From Periplaneta americana (lineage: Eukaryota; Arthropoda; Insecta; Blattodea; Blattidae): a stretch of DNA of 64,000 nt. Below the pieces are notes generated by a model that worked only from the letters and a program-made list of their open reading frames with translations, had not been told where the DNA came from and ran no database searches. The first letter of the stretch is position 1. Each line of letters begins with the position of its first letter. Location of the stretch: NCBI RefSeq assembly GCF_040183065.1, contig NC_091125.1:127021621-127085620 (forward strand), read 5' to 3'. Shown here in pieces: positions 34,274 to 45,539 of this stretch. A program made the translations under genes and the position numbers.

Positions 34274-34852
34274 TACTGAGTGTTCATTTCAAAGTGTGTC
34301 ATGACGTCACTGTTGTGAGTCAGCGATTTGAAGCGAGTTTCGGCTTTTATGTCAGAGAAGTTGCCTATTATTCAAGGCGTTCAATCTGAACTTGAGAACA
34401 TGTACGGTATAACTTGAGCGTCGGTCTGTGTGCTACAATAACCTCTTTCGAACTGTATTTTGCGCGGGAAAATCGTACGCAGGGTATTTGTTATCCTCGG
34501 TAACGGCAACATTCCACAACACAAATCAAATGCTCCGTGTCCATGTTGACCGTCGAAGTTAATGTCAACAAATACGTAAGTAATCGTCTTAACCCTCTCT
34601 CCATAAAGAAAAAAACTCACCACAGTACGTGTTTCCAAACAGTTCACATTCCTGTCACTACCGGCAATACCGTACGTATCGGTAAGTACTCTTCAGAATG
34701 AACGCCTTACTTGCCAGACAACTTCTCTGGCACATATGTAATACGCCTTTGCGGAAGTGTAGGAAGATTGAATTTTCTAGGCTCATCGGCTAGCCACATG
34801 ACGGCATACAGCGAGCCATGACACACTTTGAACTGAGCACGCAGTAGTTCCA
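34274..34852. mobile_element. Inverted-repeat element in gene C intron 1
   Basis: The left end has TTCAAAGTGTGTCATGACGT; the right end holds its inverse (CATGACACACTTTGAA). An inner inverted pair (GAGAAGTTG...AAGGCGTTCA) surrounds 34350-34725. The minus-strand frame at 34381-34647 has no known domain. Type unresolved. Confidence 0.55.
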
Positions 34853-34997
34853 GTATTAGGTCTTTCTCAACCCGTGGTAACCACTAGAAAACGATGATAC
34901 AAGCAGACGAGACTGCTGCCAGTTTATAATGTCTCTGATCTACTGTCGATTGTGTAATATTCCCATCGTTGTAATTTACTAAAATATATCACATTAT

Positions 34998-35063
34998 ATA
35001 CCAACCAACGGACCCCTGCTCCGGTTTTTCAAGCAGGCGGCCCGGGTTCGAGTCCCGGTCAGG
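34998..35063 (+). repeat. tRNA-like fragment
   Basis: GCGGCCCGGGTTCGAGTCCC supplies a B box with a paired T stem; the 5' half is not tRNA-like. Probably a SINE remnant. Confidence 0.4.
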
Positions 35064-35107
35064 TTTGGGATGGTGATACATATGAATAATTGCAGTCTTT
35101 TAAAAAG

Positions 35108-35302
35108 TCGACTTGGGTGGCGCAGTCGGTAGAGTGCTGTCCTTCTGTGCCCGATGTTGCGGATTCGATCCAGGTCGATAGCTGGCTCATATCAGTAGAT
35201 TTACTGGCATGTGAAAAAACTCCTGCGGAACAAAATTCCGGCACACAGGCGATGCTGATGTAACCTCGGTATTTGCGAGAGTTGTTAAATAAAATATAAT
35301 TT
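35108..35302 (+). repeat. SINE-1, plus copy
   Basis: Head GTCGACTTGGGTGGCGCAGT, B box GATTCGATCC, body CAGTAGATTTACTGGCATGT and tail GAGAGTTGTTAAATAAAAT. Somewhat diverged. Confidence 0.75.
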
Positions 35303-35649
35303 TTAAACAAAAAAATCAAACACGACTATCATTTTCCACGGTACTATAAATTTACAATAATACAAACACTAGAGACTAGAACAAATAATGTGCTCCTAAC
35401 ATGAAAGTAAAGATAGGCCTATGCAGTAGCCTATAGTAAAGCTATAAGGCTGTCGATTTTTTTTTCGAAACGAAGCAAATGAGACAGGAAATGTGGAGAG
35501 TATTGGTGGAATGAAAGGGGGGGGGGAACTGAGAACGCTCGGAAAAATTCTCACAATCTTGATACGCATGGGGGGCATGAAAGTAGAGCTCCAAACTGCC
35601 GTGACCTCGACACTAGAATGAAGTGCAGTGATGATCACTAGGCTCTGCT

Positions 35650-35820
35650 GACCTCTCACACTGAGAAAAACCCGCTACTTAATTTGAAAGCAGGCTGAGT
35701 GGATCTCGGGGACGTTCGGGAAGTTTTGGTAATGGGAAAACCCGGCACTACCCAGATTTGAACCCGGAACTTGCCAGTCCGTAGCCAATTGCTTTATCAA
35801 ACTGAGATACCCGGCCGATG
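35650..35820 (-). repeat. tRNA-SINE-like repeat
   Basis: Relative of 6690-6950 and 28040-28200, with a minus-strand tRNA-like end (GGCCGGGTATCTCAGTTTGA ... GGGTTCAAATC). Confidence 0.45.
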
Positions 35821-36157
35821 AAATCGATTATCTTTACCTTTAAATGTCGTCTCTGCAGTTTATACCCTCAACTCTTTAAGTTTATTTAATGTTTGGTTTT
35901 ATTCTGATTCCACATCCCACAATCCGGATGTCCTATTTAAATTAGTTTGCAGTGACTTTAAAATATGGGACGGAAGAAAATCACAGTACTAGTATGAAAG
36001 CTCGTTATTTATAATACCTAATATCTTCATTTTGTTAAAAATTTAATTCCGTATTTAAATGTCGCCAACATTTGTTAAATTTATTATTTCGACACACTTA
36101 TAAAATATAAAACTAGTAATTTTGATCACTTTCATGAATATTTATTTTTATTTTCAG

Positions 36158-36209
36158 GTAATCTTACGAAGAATCCTTTCAAATCCGAAAGAATGTTTCA
36201 AAATACTGA
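36158..36209 (+). CDS. Gene C coding exon 2
   Basis: Exactly 52 nt, like gene B exon 2. Acceptor TTTATTTTCAG (to 36157), donor GTAAGT (36210). It reads NLTKNPFKSERMFQNT between two split codons (Gly at the start, Glu at the end). Eleven of 16 codons are synonymous or identical in product with gene B; frame and phases are unchanged. Confidence 0.7.
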
Positions 36210-36690
36210 GTAAGTAAATACGTGCACGTGACTATTATGCACTTATAGATCTTCATGTGTCGTGAAGATGGCAATATACGAAACAGCATAAGACGATAAG
36301 TTAGTGAATGTAAGCTCATCAAGAACAAAGACCGGAAATTCTGTGTCGTACATCAGCAAAAAGTAAAAGAAACCCAACTAAAGCAAAAATTACTTACCAG
36401 CCATATCTCACTCCTCCGCCAAGTTATTTGCTTTGCAGACAATAATATTGTTCCCAGAGTACAACGTTTCAATTTACATACTACATGTCTCTACAGAAAA
36501 AATTGTCGTGATACCGCTTCAGCCTTTGGGTATATTATACCGAATGAACAATTTATCTCTTACCGGAAAGCGGCATTTTGCTCATCGGTGTACGGGTCAT
36601 GGAGACAGCGTGGAACCTCGTCTTACATTGGCAGTTGTTTTGTGCCATCATAATATTTGCAGTATCAAAATATAAAATAAAATACTCAGA
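36210..36690. other. Gene C intron 2, start
   Basis: No repeat or exon recognised; the frame at 36433-36675 has no known domain. Confidence 0.35.
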
Positions 36691-36703
36691 ACTTCTATAA
36701 AAG

Positions 36704-36963
36704 TGTCTATACCTGCGGAGTAACGGTTAGCGCGTCTGGCCGCGAAACCAGGTGGCCCGGGTTCGATTCCCGGTTGGAGCAATTTACCTGGTTGAGGTTT
36801 TTCCCGGAGTTTTTCCTCAACCCAATATGAGCAAATGCTGGGTAACTATCGGTGCTGGACTCCGGACTCATTTCACCGGCATTATCACTTTCATCTCATT
36901 CAGACGCTAAATAACCTAAGATGTTGGTAAAGCATCGTAAAATAACCTACTAGAATAAAAAAA
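36704..36963 (+). repeat. SINE-2 (tRNA-derived) with target duplication
   Basis: A 260-bp SINE. Its tRNA head (GGAGTAACGGTTAGCGCGTC; B box GGGTTCGATTCCC) is followed by a body (ACCTGGTTGAGGTTTTTCCC, GACTCATTTCACCGGCATTA) and the tail AAAGCATCGTAAAATAACCT. Flanked by the 10-bp direct repeat TCTATAAAAG (36694-36703 and 36964-36973). Confidence 0.85.
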
Positions 36964-37246
36964 TCTATAAAAGCAGCACGTAATCTTCTATAAATGTAAC
37001 ACGTAAACTTTCTTCGAAATGACACATAAATTTCAATAACTATATGCTGACAGATGTAATATTTCTATCCACAAAGATGCACTATTACATGTAGGTACAA
37101 TAATTCCTTTTCTAAAAGTTAAATTGAAACTGACTAATCGTTCTGTGTTTAAATTTATTGGCTTTATTTCTTCATGAGTGTAGGTATTTTTTTAATTACA
37201 TTACCTAAGTAATACTACATACTTTCACCTTCTATGTAGTACAAAT

Positions 37247-37269
37247 ATATATATATATATATATATATA
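37247..37269. repeat. (TA)n microsatellite
   Basis: Simple repeat. Confidence 0.8.
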
Positions 37270-37432
37270 ATATTTACAATTTGGTAATTTTAATTTACTT
37301 AAAATATCTATGTATGTGTCGTCCTTATGTTATATCACACATTTTTAAAACTGTAGTAGTGCCTGTTCATGTCACACATTTCTAAACTCACTTTTAGTTG
37401 CTGTTTTATCACGCATTTTTTACACTATATTA

Positions 37433-37821
37433 CACTCTATACCAGATTTCTTTGGAGCAGACCATAACAAGGATCTCGATGCATATCATGTTATCGCTGC
37501 GCTCCCATTGGTTGGCGGGTCATTACTTAGCTGGAGCGTTGTAGACACTAGCGCGTGGATATCCTGGTTACGAGACGATATTCAGAGACTACAGTTCTAT
37601 TGCGTCTAGCATCTGTGAGATGTATGAGCAGACGACAGCAGTACAATTAGTGACTGATGCAAGAAGGTATGTTCAAAGACACATTACTTTAATTTTCACT
37701 TTTCGTTATATGAACGTAGTCTGTCACTTAATTCATACACATATATTTAGTATCGTGTGAACCGCGCTTTCTTGCATTTCGTTCCGTTTATATCTGCACC
37801 AAAGACATCTGGTATAGAGTG
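37433..37821. mobile_element. TA-flanked MITE
   Basis: A 389-bp element with inverted ends CACTCTATACCAGATTTCTT and CACTCTATACCAGATGTCTT (inverse of the right), bounded by TA (37431-37432 and 37822-37823). Non-coding; Tc1/mariner-type by its target. Confidence 0.75.
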
Positions 37822-38044
37822 TAGTTGCTGTTTTGTCACAAATTTATAGATTTTATAAATTGATTAAACAGTTTTAGGTAATTGTTTATAAGCTGTTGAG
37901 AAGTCACTGGCCAATCTCCTCCGAGGGTTCCATATTTCATATGACTCACGAATACCACACATACAGAGAGAGAGAGAGAGAGAGATTTTCTGATAAAGTA
38001 AAGTGTACAGATGGAGAGGTGAGACCGGTCATGTGAGTTGTCCG

Positions 38045-38500
38045 AGAGAAGATAGAATGAGCTATCAAAAAGAGATTTGTTTCATGATGGTTAATATTTT
38101 TGTCTCATGATGGTTAATATTACAGGAGTCCACACCTATGGAGTAACGGCTAGCGCGTCTGACCGTGAAACCAGGCCGCTCGAGTTCGATTCCCGGTCTG
38201 GCCAATTTACCTGGTTGAGGTTTTTCCGGGCTTTTCCTTCAACCCAATATGAGCAAATGCTGGGAAACTTTCGGTGCTGGACCCCGAACTCATTTCACCG
38301 GCATTATCACCTTCATCTCATTCAGACGCCAAATAATCTAAGATGTTGATAAAGCGTCGTAAAATAACCTACTAAAATAAAATATTACAGGAGATAGAAT
38401 GAGCTATCAAAAAGAGATTTATTTCATTATGGTTAATATTTTTGTTTCAGGATTGTTAATATTACAGGAGATAGAATGAGCTATCAAAAAGAGATTTCTG
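38045..38500. repeat. ~80-bp tandem repeat split by a SINE
   Basis: Units contain GAATGAGCTATCAAAAAGAG and TCATGATGGTTAATATTTTT. Copies at about 38055, 38397 and 38475 are separated by the SINE-2 at 38129-38381. Confidence 0.7.
38129..38381 (+). repeat. SINE-2 with target duplication
   Basis: A 253-bp copy of the SINE at 36704-36963, flanked by the perfect 12-bp repeat ATATTACAGGAG (38117-38128 and 38382-38393). Inserted into the tandem repeat. Confidence 0.85.
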
Positions 38501-38579
38501 CTCGACCATGCTGAAATGTAGTGATTATACACCTGGTAGTAGCCCTTTAATGGACCTCATTAAAGTACACCTATTCATT

Positions 38580-38726
38580 AAAGTTCAGGTTTTCCACCAA
38601 TCACAAAGTAATATGAAAGCGCAAGTATCGATTATTCTCGGATATGCAATCGAAAGACAACTAGCGAAACGTCACGGAGGCTGGAAATCCAATACTGTCG
38701 CAGAAGGTTATGTTCTGTTACTATAA
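38580..38726 (+). pseudogene. Tyrosine-recombinase C-terminal fragment (Crypton-like)
   Basis: IERQLAKRHGGWKSNTVAEG then YVLLL and a stop. The R-H-G-G-W-K-S-x-(T/S)-V-A-E-G-Y pattern is the end of a tyrosine recombinase around its catalytic Tyr, as in Cryptons and their captured relatives. Only the last roughly 30 residues are recognisable. Confidence 0.45.
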
Positions 38727-39139
38727 TAATTAGCGTCAATTGTAAATAATATTCAAATAAATTCAATTTGTCATCTCGTTTTTCAATGACTAAATCAATT
38801 TAAAGGTTATATCAAGATTAATGTTCATTTTACTCTCTAGATTATATCAAGGTCAATGACATTTATTCCTCGGAAAAAAAATCAATACTTTCGCGTCTGC
38901 GCACATCTCGCAATTTACGAGAATTGCACAAGTTCAATTCCGCTCTCCAGTCAGATAAGAATAATATGAATACTTATTAATAATTTCAAGTTAGAAATAT
39001 GATCGAGCATAAAAAGTCGCATGAAACTTGCCTATAATGGTGATTAAGACGCTCGTATGAAAATTATGAAACTCGCTTGCGCTCGTTTCATAAACCTACT
39101 CGCGTCTTAATTATTACTATTATAGTTTCGTTGCATAAT

Positions 39140-41440
39140 GTACTATTGTATCATGATGGTTAATATTGCATGAATCTACCGACACGGAGTTCATTTCAGA
39201 TTGAAACCTACCTTGCCCCTTCATACCCATCGGTGATATAGCCATGGCACATGGTAATGTCACAGGACAGGTCTTGCTTCCTTAACTGTACACGATGCCA
39301 ATCTCTATGTATCTTAAAAATAAACAACAACAACAAGAATAGGTTTTCCATGTAGATAAAAGAGGGCCTTTATTTACATCTAGCGATATTTTATTCGGTA
39401 ATGATGTCCTTTACGTGTCATGCATCTATGGCAATTAGTCACAAATGGTCCTTCTAATTTGAATGAATCCAAGCTGTGAATATGCTATTTTTTCCCACTA
39501 ATCTCTGTCGGATGACCCAAAAACATTATCGGATATAATTACAAGAATATAAATGTAATAGGAGATTCGCCGAATTCATATATTTACATAAAAAAAACTT
39601 TTATGCAGTTCGTGATTGTTATTGTGAGCATGAAGGTTGTAAAGATGTTCGGAATTTAAAATAAAATTTTGATATTTATTTTCCTTTATCTTTGTACAAA
39701 TCACATTTAAATTTAATAAAACAGAGCCTGTTAATTGCGGCCTAATTGTTTCCTCATGTCAAGAGGCGTAGTGTGGAGGAAGCAAACCAATTAGTAGATG
39801 TAATGATCATACTTAACTGCATTTCAATTGTGCGTCCTGTATGGCAATATGGATGTTCAATTTCAAAGATCTGTTTCTGCATCTCAAGTAAGAAGAATAC
39901 AAATCATGCAAAATCACTATTTGAGACTGATATCTGGTGGATCTTGAAATATTTGCAATAAAAACTTACACGACGACTCTGTATTCCTGAGGTGATGAAT
40001 CGGTTACTTCGAGTAATTGTCACTAATCCACCGCAAGATCCAGCCCACAGAAGACTCAAAAGAAAAAGAAATCGGCATAGTGATGTGAGACTACAGCGAG
40101 AGATCCTTTCTGATTGCCAGTGGGAAATACCCATAAACAAGTTTCAAGTTGTTTTCTTCTTATTGTTTCTGTTCCACTTAATGGGCTAGGTATAGTGCTG
40201 CTTATGATTAGGTTTTTCTCTGGAGCGGTTGTTTGTGCACTTTCAATCGGAGACCTCCGATTACCTCCGATTGATGCCGCGCAGGTTGTATATGTGCTGT
40301 GGCGCAGACATACATTTTCCGCTGAACATTCCTTTAATCGGATCAGGTAGTGATTCGAGTCCGCTGACGTCCGCGTATCTTTTAAAACAAGTGTGTAATT
40401 TTTTGTTGTTTATTTTATCTTTTTTATTTACCTCTCTCTCTCTTTCTTCGGCACTTCCTTTTTTCTTACTTTGCTTGAAGTACTATGTTAGCTGACAGAT
40501 TTTTTTCTAGTTTTGAAATTCATAGTATATGTGGAAAGGCGTATTAGTTTTATGTCATTGATCAAATTAATAACATTAAAATTAATTGAAAACTAACGCA
40601 GAAGTAAAGCTTCTCAGTAGCTAATGTAAACATTTATAATTTTCCTGGAAACACTCGTTTGTTCACAAACGGATTTTGTCAATTATTATTCTAATCGGTT
40701 TAGTTTAACATAAAATATATTAAGGGAGTTTCAGAATGGAACAAAAGAAACGTGTAGCATCATTGGGTTAAAGTTTACTGTCCAAAATAATTCATTAAAA
40801 TTCTTCACCAGACAGGATTGCGATTATTGTGTTAAAGGATGTCAGTATTTGAATTGTCTCTTCTAAAACGCGTCAGTCTTCCTCTGTAATAAAAAATATA
40901 AGCGGATATCAACTTAAGGATAATTGTAATTATATTATTACCACACGTTTCACTGCCACCGGGTGCTTGCCCACTTGCAGTGTAAATAAATACATACACA
41001 TACATTCTTTAGTTTCAGAATTAAACTCAATATTTTAATCTAATAACTCAAGTTGCCTTTTAAATATTCCATATAAGTTATGTATCATTTTTATTGCCTC
41101 GAAAGTTACGTTTTATAGAAATTTCAAGACTTTTTTTCTAGACTGTGCACCTTTGGAACAATAGCACTGAAGCACTTAAAAAAATCATATCAAATATTTT
41201 GCGTAATTTTAAAACTACGAAAACGATGATATCATTAATTAACCGTCAATGTGTATCTGAATGGTAATAATTTATTTTTGACAGCAAGTACGAGTACCAC
41301 AAACGCGGCTCTTAATGTTAGCCTAAACACTTACATACCTACATTTTAAAATTTAGACCTACTCAGGGAATCTATCTAACCTGGTCCACGCCATAGAGAT
41401 TTCAAAATACGGACCTGTTAGCGTCCTAGGAACGTTTGGC
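39140..41440. other. Gene C intron 2, unassigned
   Basis: No convincing gene. The frames at 39746-39961, 39992-40189 and 40229-40495 lack known domains. A palindromic CTTGCGCTCG-containing segment lies just upstream at 39045-39130. Confidence 0.35.
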
Positions 41441-41455
41441 TTTTCTGGCAACACA

Positions 41456-41677
41456 GTCGACCTGGTTGGTGAGTTGGTATAGCGCTGGCCTTCTATGCCC
41501 AAGGTTGCGGGTTCGATCCCGGGCCAGGTCGATGGCATTTAAGTGTGCTTAAATGCGACAGGCTCATGTCAGTAGATTTACTGGCATGTAAAAGAACTCC
41601 TGCGGGACAAAATTCCGGCACATCCGGCGACGCTGATATAACCTCTGCAGTTGCGAGCGTCGTTAAATAAAACAACA
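41456..41677 (+). repeat. SINE-1, best-preserved copy
   Basis: A 222-bp SINE with a perfect 15-bp target duplication, TTTTCTGGCAACACA (41441-41455 and 41678-41692). tRNA-like head with GTTGGTATAGCGCTGGCCTT (A box region) and GCGGGTTCGATCCCGGGCCA (B box and T stem). Body as in the other copies; tail GCGAGCGTCGTTAAATAAAA. The tRNA parent is not clear because the anticodon stem is degenerate. Confidence 0.9.
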
Positions 41678-41944
41678 TTTTCTGGCAACACAATCACCAA
41701 CTCATATTTCATTTCAAGTAAGCGGCTCATCACTGAAGTTTGGAGTTTCATCTCGTAACAATATGCTGGATCAATCTTAGAGTATCCTTTTTTGCTGAAA
41801 TTCTTCTGATTTTCAGTTTTTCATTCGCAATGTTACTCTCTCTGCACACAAAACCACGAAATTATTTATTAGAACTTTTATATATAAATCAAAGTAAACA
41901 CGCATTTTAAAAGAGTTCAAAAGTGTTTTTAACAGTTAAATTTA

Positions 41945-42205
41945 CTTACTTTCTTCAAGTTCACGATTGTGCGATCGCTTCAAATGGTCTAACAAATGGC
42001 CTAACATCCCTAGAGTAAATTCGCCCACAGAGTTCATAGCGTGCGACTTTATTATTATCTTCAACTAAATTAAAGAATTTCCATGCGACGGATATACGAT
42101 TTGGTGCCATTTTATTCCACTCACAACCACCCTCAGTCCGTACGAGCCGGTCGTCCTTGAGCTCTACGTCCTCCAACTTCGCTTCGCTCCGAACACCGCT
42201 GTACC
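41945..42205 (-). pseudogene. BED zinc-finger exon (hAT-derived?)
   Basis: Minus strand: NKMAPNRISVAWKFFNLVED, KVARYELCGRIYS, then after a one- or two-base shift LLDHLKRSHNRELEE, with a GTAAGT donor at about 41946-41951. This is the layout of a BED finger (W-x-(F/Y)F, C-x-x-C, H-x-x-x-H), except that the first Cys of the pair is Tyr here. BED fingers start many hAT transposases and genes derived from them. Shift and missing Cys point to a dead copy. Confidence 0.6.
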
Positions 42206-42324
42206 GCATCCCCCCGTATGTTCCCTGTTCCTCCTACGATAGTACCGGACATCACCGGTGGAAAGCTTTATTCGTAATATCCGATTCCTCCGCGGTAGTA
42301 GTCACTCCGATGAGCAGCACTAGC

Positions 42325-43053
42325 TAGGTACAGCTTACAGGAGAAAAATTTGGTAATATTCAGCATTTTTTCTTCTATTACTGTATCTTGTACAATAATG
42401 AAAATTGGTATGTGTAGAACACTGTCCTGCTATATGAAAAAATACTTTAAGGACTTAAAAAAATGATTTACATTTTTTTTTTTCCAAAATTCATTTCACT
42501 GTGCAATGATGAGCATTTCCCACATAACTCACAAACTATCCAATATTCTGTGATGAAATTTTTTGTGTATATTTATACATGTTATATCTACAACATGATG
42601 CAAGATCACTTCTCTACCTTTGATAGGTTGTCTGATAAAAAATAAATTCATTTAAGAAATGGTCAAGTATCATTATTTTCCTCCAACACAAAATAAAAAA
42701 AAAATATTATTTTTCAAGGAATGTAGTTGAAAGAGCATGATATTGTAAACATGAGTTTCAGTAATAAAATAAAAGAGAGAGAACATGAAAATGTTAACAA
42801 ATTTATGAATTATGAGGGAAAAGCTTCATCACTACACAGTGAACTGCTACCATTTTGAATTTGTAAAAATAAAAAAAATATATATATATATATATATATA
42901 CACTTTTTTTTTTAAATCGTAAAAATATATTTTTCATATAGCAGAAGGACAGTGTTTCACACATACCAATTTTCATTAATGTACAAAATACAGTAATGGA
43001 GGAAAAAAAATGTTGAATATTTCCAAACATTTTACTGCTGTAAGCTGTACCTA
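42325..43053. mobile_element. Foldback element with long inverted arms
   Basis: Arms of about 150-170 bp are inverted copies (TAGGTACAGCTTACAG at the ends; inside, AATGAAAATTGGTATGTGTA against its inverse). The middle is AT-rich with a (TA)n run at about 42880-42900. No protein. Class unresolved. Confidence 0.7.
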
Positions 43054-43059
43054 ACCTCT

Positions 43060-43430
43060 TAATGACATTATAATCTAATCTACTTATTTATGTACAATAA
43101 AATTTAGTTAGTTAAACAAAAAACATCAATAAGACACTAATGAGTTGTTTTAAATTGTAACGAATAAATAAATAACAATATCTTATCATAAAGAATTTGT
43201 TTTCTATTGAACAGTAGTTAAGTAGACTACTTTATAATTAGACTATGCTAATTAATTATTCTATCGTTTTACTCCCAGCATTTATTAATCGCCCCAATTG
43301 TGTACGATTAATAATCCATTCATTCTAATATCACATTAATTTACTTCTCCTTTACGTTATATCAAGGCTGGTGGATTCGAAACTACTTTGTTTTCGACAC
43401 AACATATAATAATAATTATATAATGTTTTA
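43060..43430. other. Unassigned AT-rich intron sequence
   Basis: Nothing recognised. Confidence 0.35.
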
Positions 43431-43464
43431 ATCAGTCATTCAAGGCCTACTAAGTTAATGGCGT

Positions 43465-44032
43465 AGTCCACCGTTGTGGCTGAGGGGTTAGCGAGTCTAA
43501 CTCCGAACCCAGCTGTTCCGGGTTCGATTACCGATTAGGACGAGTTGCCTGGGTGAGGTTTTTCCCCCCACTCCTATGGATGAATATCAGGTAACTTTAT
43601 CAGGCGATTGGAATCCCACTCATCTTCGCCACTTCCTTTCCTCCCCCATCATCCTTTCCTTATCATCCCGTTTCTGGTTTTTCAGATCACTCTACCGGAG
43701 GCCTCCCAAAGCTGCTAACTCTCTCGACCGGCCTCCGTGGAATGTAGTCCAGCGATGTTGGATGGCTTCTGCAATGGCACTCGAGGCGGACCTACTCGGG
43801 GGAGGAGTTTCGCCTCGGACCTACAGGAGGGGCTTGGGGGAAGTTGCCGAAGCAGGAATGGTATATGCATTCTGTCGGCTGTAGGGACCGATCTTTAAGG
43901 GAGTCATGTGTTTAGGGCGGTGCGCGTAGGCGATCTGTGGCATGCAACTCATTCCATATCGAGGGTTAGCGCAATAGATTTCAATAGATCGCAGTGTTGG
44001 GCCATCCGTGCCCCCGTCAGTTAAATTCCATT
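43465..44032 (+). repeat. Long tRNA-headed SINE with target duplication
   Basis: A 568-bp insertion in the intron before gene C exon 3, flanked by CTAAGTTAATGGCGT (43450-43464) and CTAAGTTAATGACGT (44033-44047). The head is tRNA-like (GTGGCTGAGGGGTTAGCGAG; B box GGGTTCGATTACC), then a TTGCCTGGGTGAGGTTTTTC body shared with SINE-2. The frame at 43576-43884 lies within it and is not a gene. The gene A and B copies lack it. Confidence 0.75.
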
Positions 44033-44143
44033 CTAAGTTAATGACGTCACTTTCTTAACAGAAAGTGTGACAAGATTTTTTTTAATGTCGAACGCATAAA
44101 TATTTCATGTTAAAAATTACTAACATGTCTTCATTTGTTTTAG

Positions 44144-44381
44144 ATTACTTGATGTAGAGGTATGGGAGGTAAGAGAAGCTGGTATAAAACCATTACAAGC
44201 CCTTTGTAAGGGGACACCTGAACTTAAAACAGTGATCCCTACGGAGAATTCTGAAACTGCCATGGAGAGAGAAGGAAGTCCGAGTGGAAGTTCCTCTGAA
44301 ACGCCTCAGGAAACAAAGAACTGTGAAGAGCAAAACTCGTCCGACAACAAGTTGGAGAATATTTCTGATATTCAGTTGTAA
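44144..44381 (+). CDS. Gene C coding exon 3 (C-terminus)
   Basis: Acceptor TTTGTTTTAG (to 44143). One base completes Glu, then 78 codons and TAA. It reads LLDVEVWEVREAGIKPLQAL, later SSSETPQETKNCEEQNSS, and ends NISDIQL. Shared with genes A and B: an (I/L)-x-DV start, the H/K-P-L segment, SESSS-like and PQET-x-NCEEQ motifs and the ENxSDxQL end. It is shorter than the gene B copy by the last four residues. The open frame despite clear divergence suggests constraint. Confidence 0.65.
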
Positions 44382-44639
44382 CAGATAACAACAAAATTAT
44401 AAGTAGAGACAGTATGCTGTCCCAGGGCGTACGGAAATAAGGTTAGTTGTTCAAAGATTATATTGGAGTGACGTTATGTGGCGCGCGGTCCATGTTCTTT
44501 GAGGGAACACTTGCAACTTGTTTGTTCTGCAATTCATGTTCTATTATTGATTCAAAACTTGACCTTCAAGACTGTTGAAAATACATTCTAGTGATAAAGA
44601 TTGATACTACGATGACTTTTCCTACAATTTCAATTATTT

Positions 44640-44764
44640 ATTCATTTATATATTTAATTTATTTTACTGTTACTGGCAGAGTTAAGGCCATAACGCCTTC
44701 TCTTCCAAACAACCAGTATTAAACTACATAGTAAATATACATAACATCAATACAGAAAACAATG

Positions 44765-44826
<62 letters not shown>

Positions 44827-44830
44827 GCAA
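44640..44830 (-). repeat. LINE 3' end, minus strand, with microsatellite
   Basis: Minus strand GGAAGAGAAGGCGTTATGGC then CTTAACTCTGCCAG, the LINE 3' motif. An (ATA)n microsatellite lies at 44767-44826. Confidence 0.65.
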
Positions 44831-45237
44831 AATGTGTGTATATAATTCTAAAGACTTAGACAAGTGCAAATTAATATTGAACAAGACAATTCGGATCGAA
44901 GGAATGAATAATATAATAAAGGAAAATTGATATATTATTAAAAATAAATATTCAACAAAAGTGATATTAAAAAAAAAGAGCATATTCTAGGGACGAAAAA
45001 CAGCCTTTCTGACAAACGGCTTTTAAAAATAGTGAAAGTCTGAGAGCCCTTTACATTACGCACACTAAAATGCCCTATTTTCACTATTACACTATCAAAG
45101 AGAATGAAGGCTTACATGATCAAACATTATTTACACTATTGTACACAAGTTATGAAATAATAGGCTCTAATATTATGAAATAAAATACCTGACATTACAA
45201 CACATAACACTATACATAAGCTTAATATTGTAAATAA

Positions 45238-45535
45238 TTAATATTTGAGGAGAAAAATTCGCTCCGGCACCGAGGATCGAACCCGGGTCCTTGGTTCTAC
45301 GTACCAAGCACTCTAACCACTGAGCTACGCCGAATTCAATCCACAGCACCGGTCCGAACTCTCCTCCTACAGTGTTTCCCTTTTGTGGCCTGACTCCAAG
45401 TTGGGCATGTACGTTGACGTATATATTTCAAGTCCACTGTCAAGTTCGGTCCGGTGCTGTGGATTGAATTCGCGTAGCTCAGTGGTCAGAGCGCCTGCTC
45501 CGGCGCCGGAGCGAATTTTTCTCCTCAAATATTAA
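45238..45535. mobile_element. tRNA-armed foldback element, second copy
   Basis: A 298-bp inverted-repeat element (TTAATATTTGAGGAGAAAAA at one end, its inverse at the other). The left arm, read on the minus strand, is tRNA-like: GGCGTAGCTCAGTGGTTAGA (A box), anticodon stem TTGGT/ACCAA with loop ACGTAGA, B box GGGTTCGATCC. The right arm repeats the 5' half but lacks about 35 nt including the T arm. Same family as 28213-28632. Confidence 0.75.
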
Positions 45536-45539
45536 CTGC

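Noticed and set aside
43576..43884. 102-codon open frame
   Set aside because: Lies wholly inside a tRNA-headed SINE insertion that is absent from the sister units.
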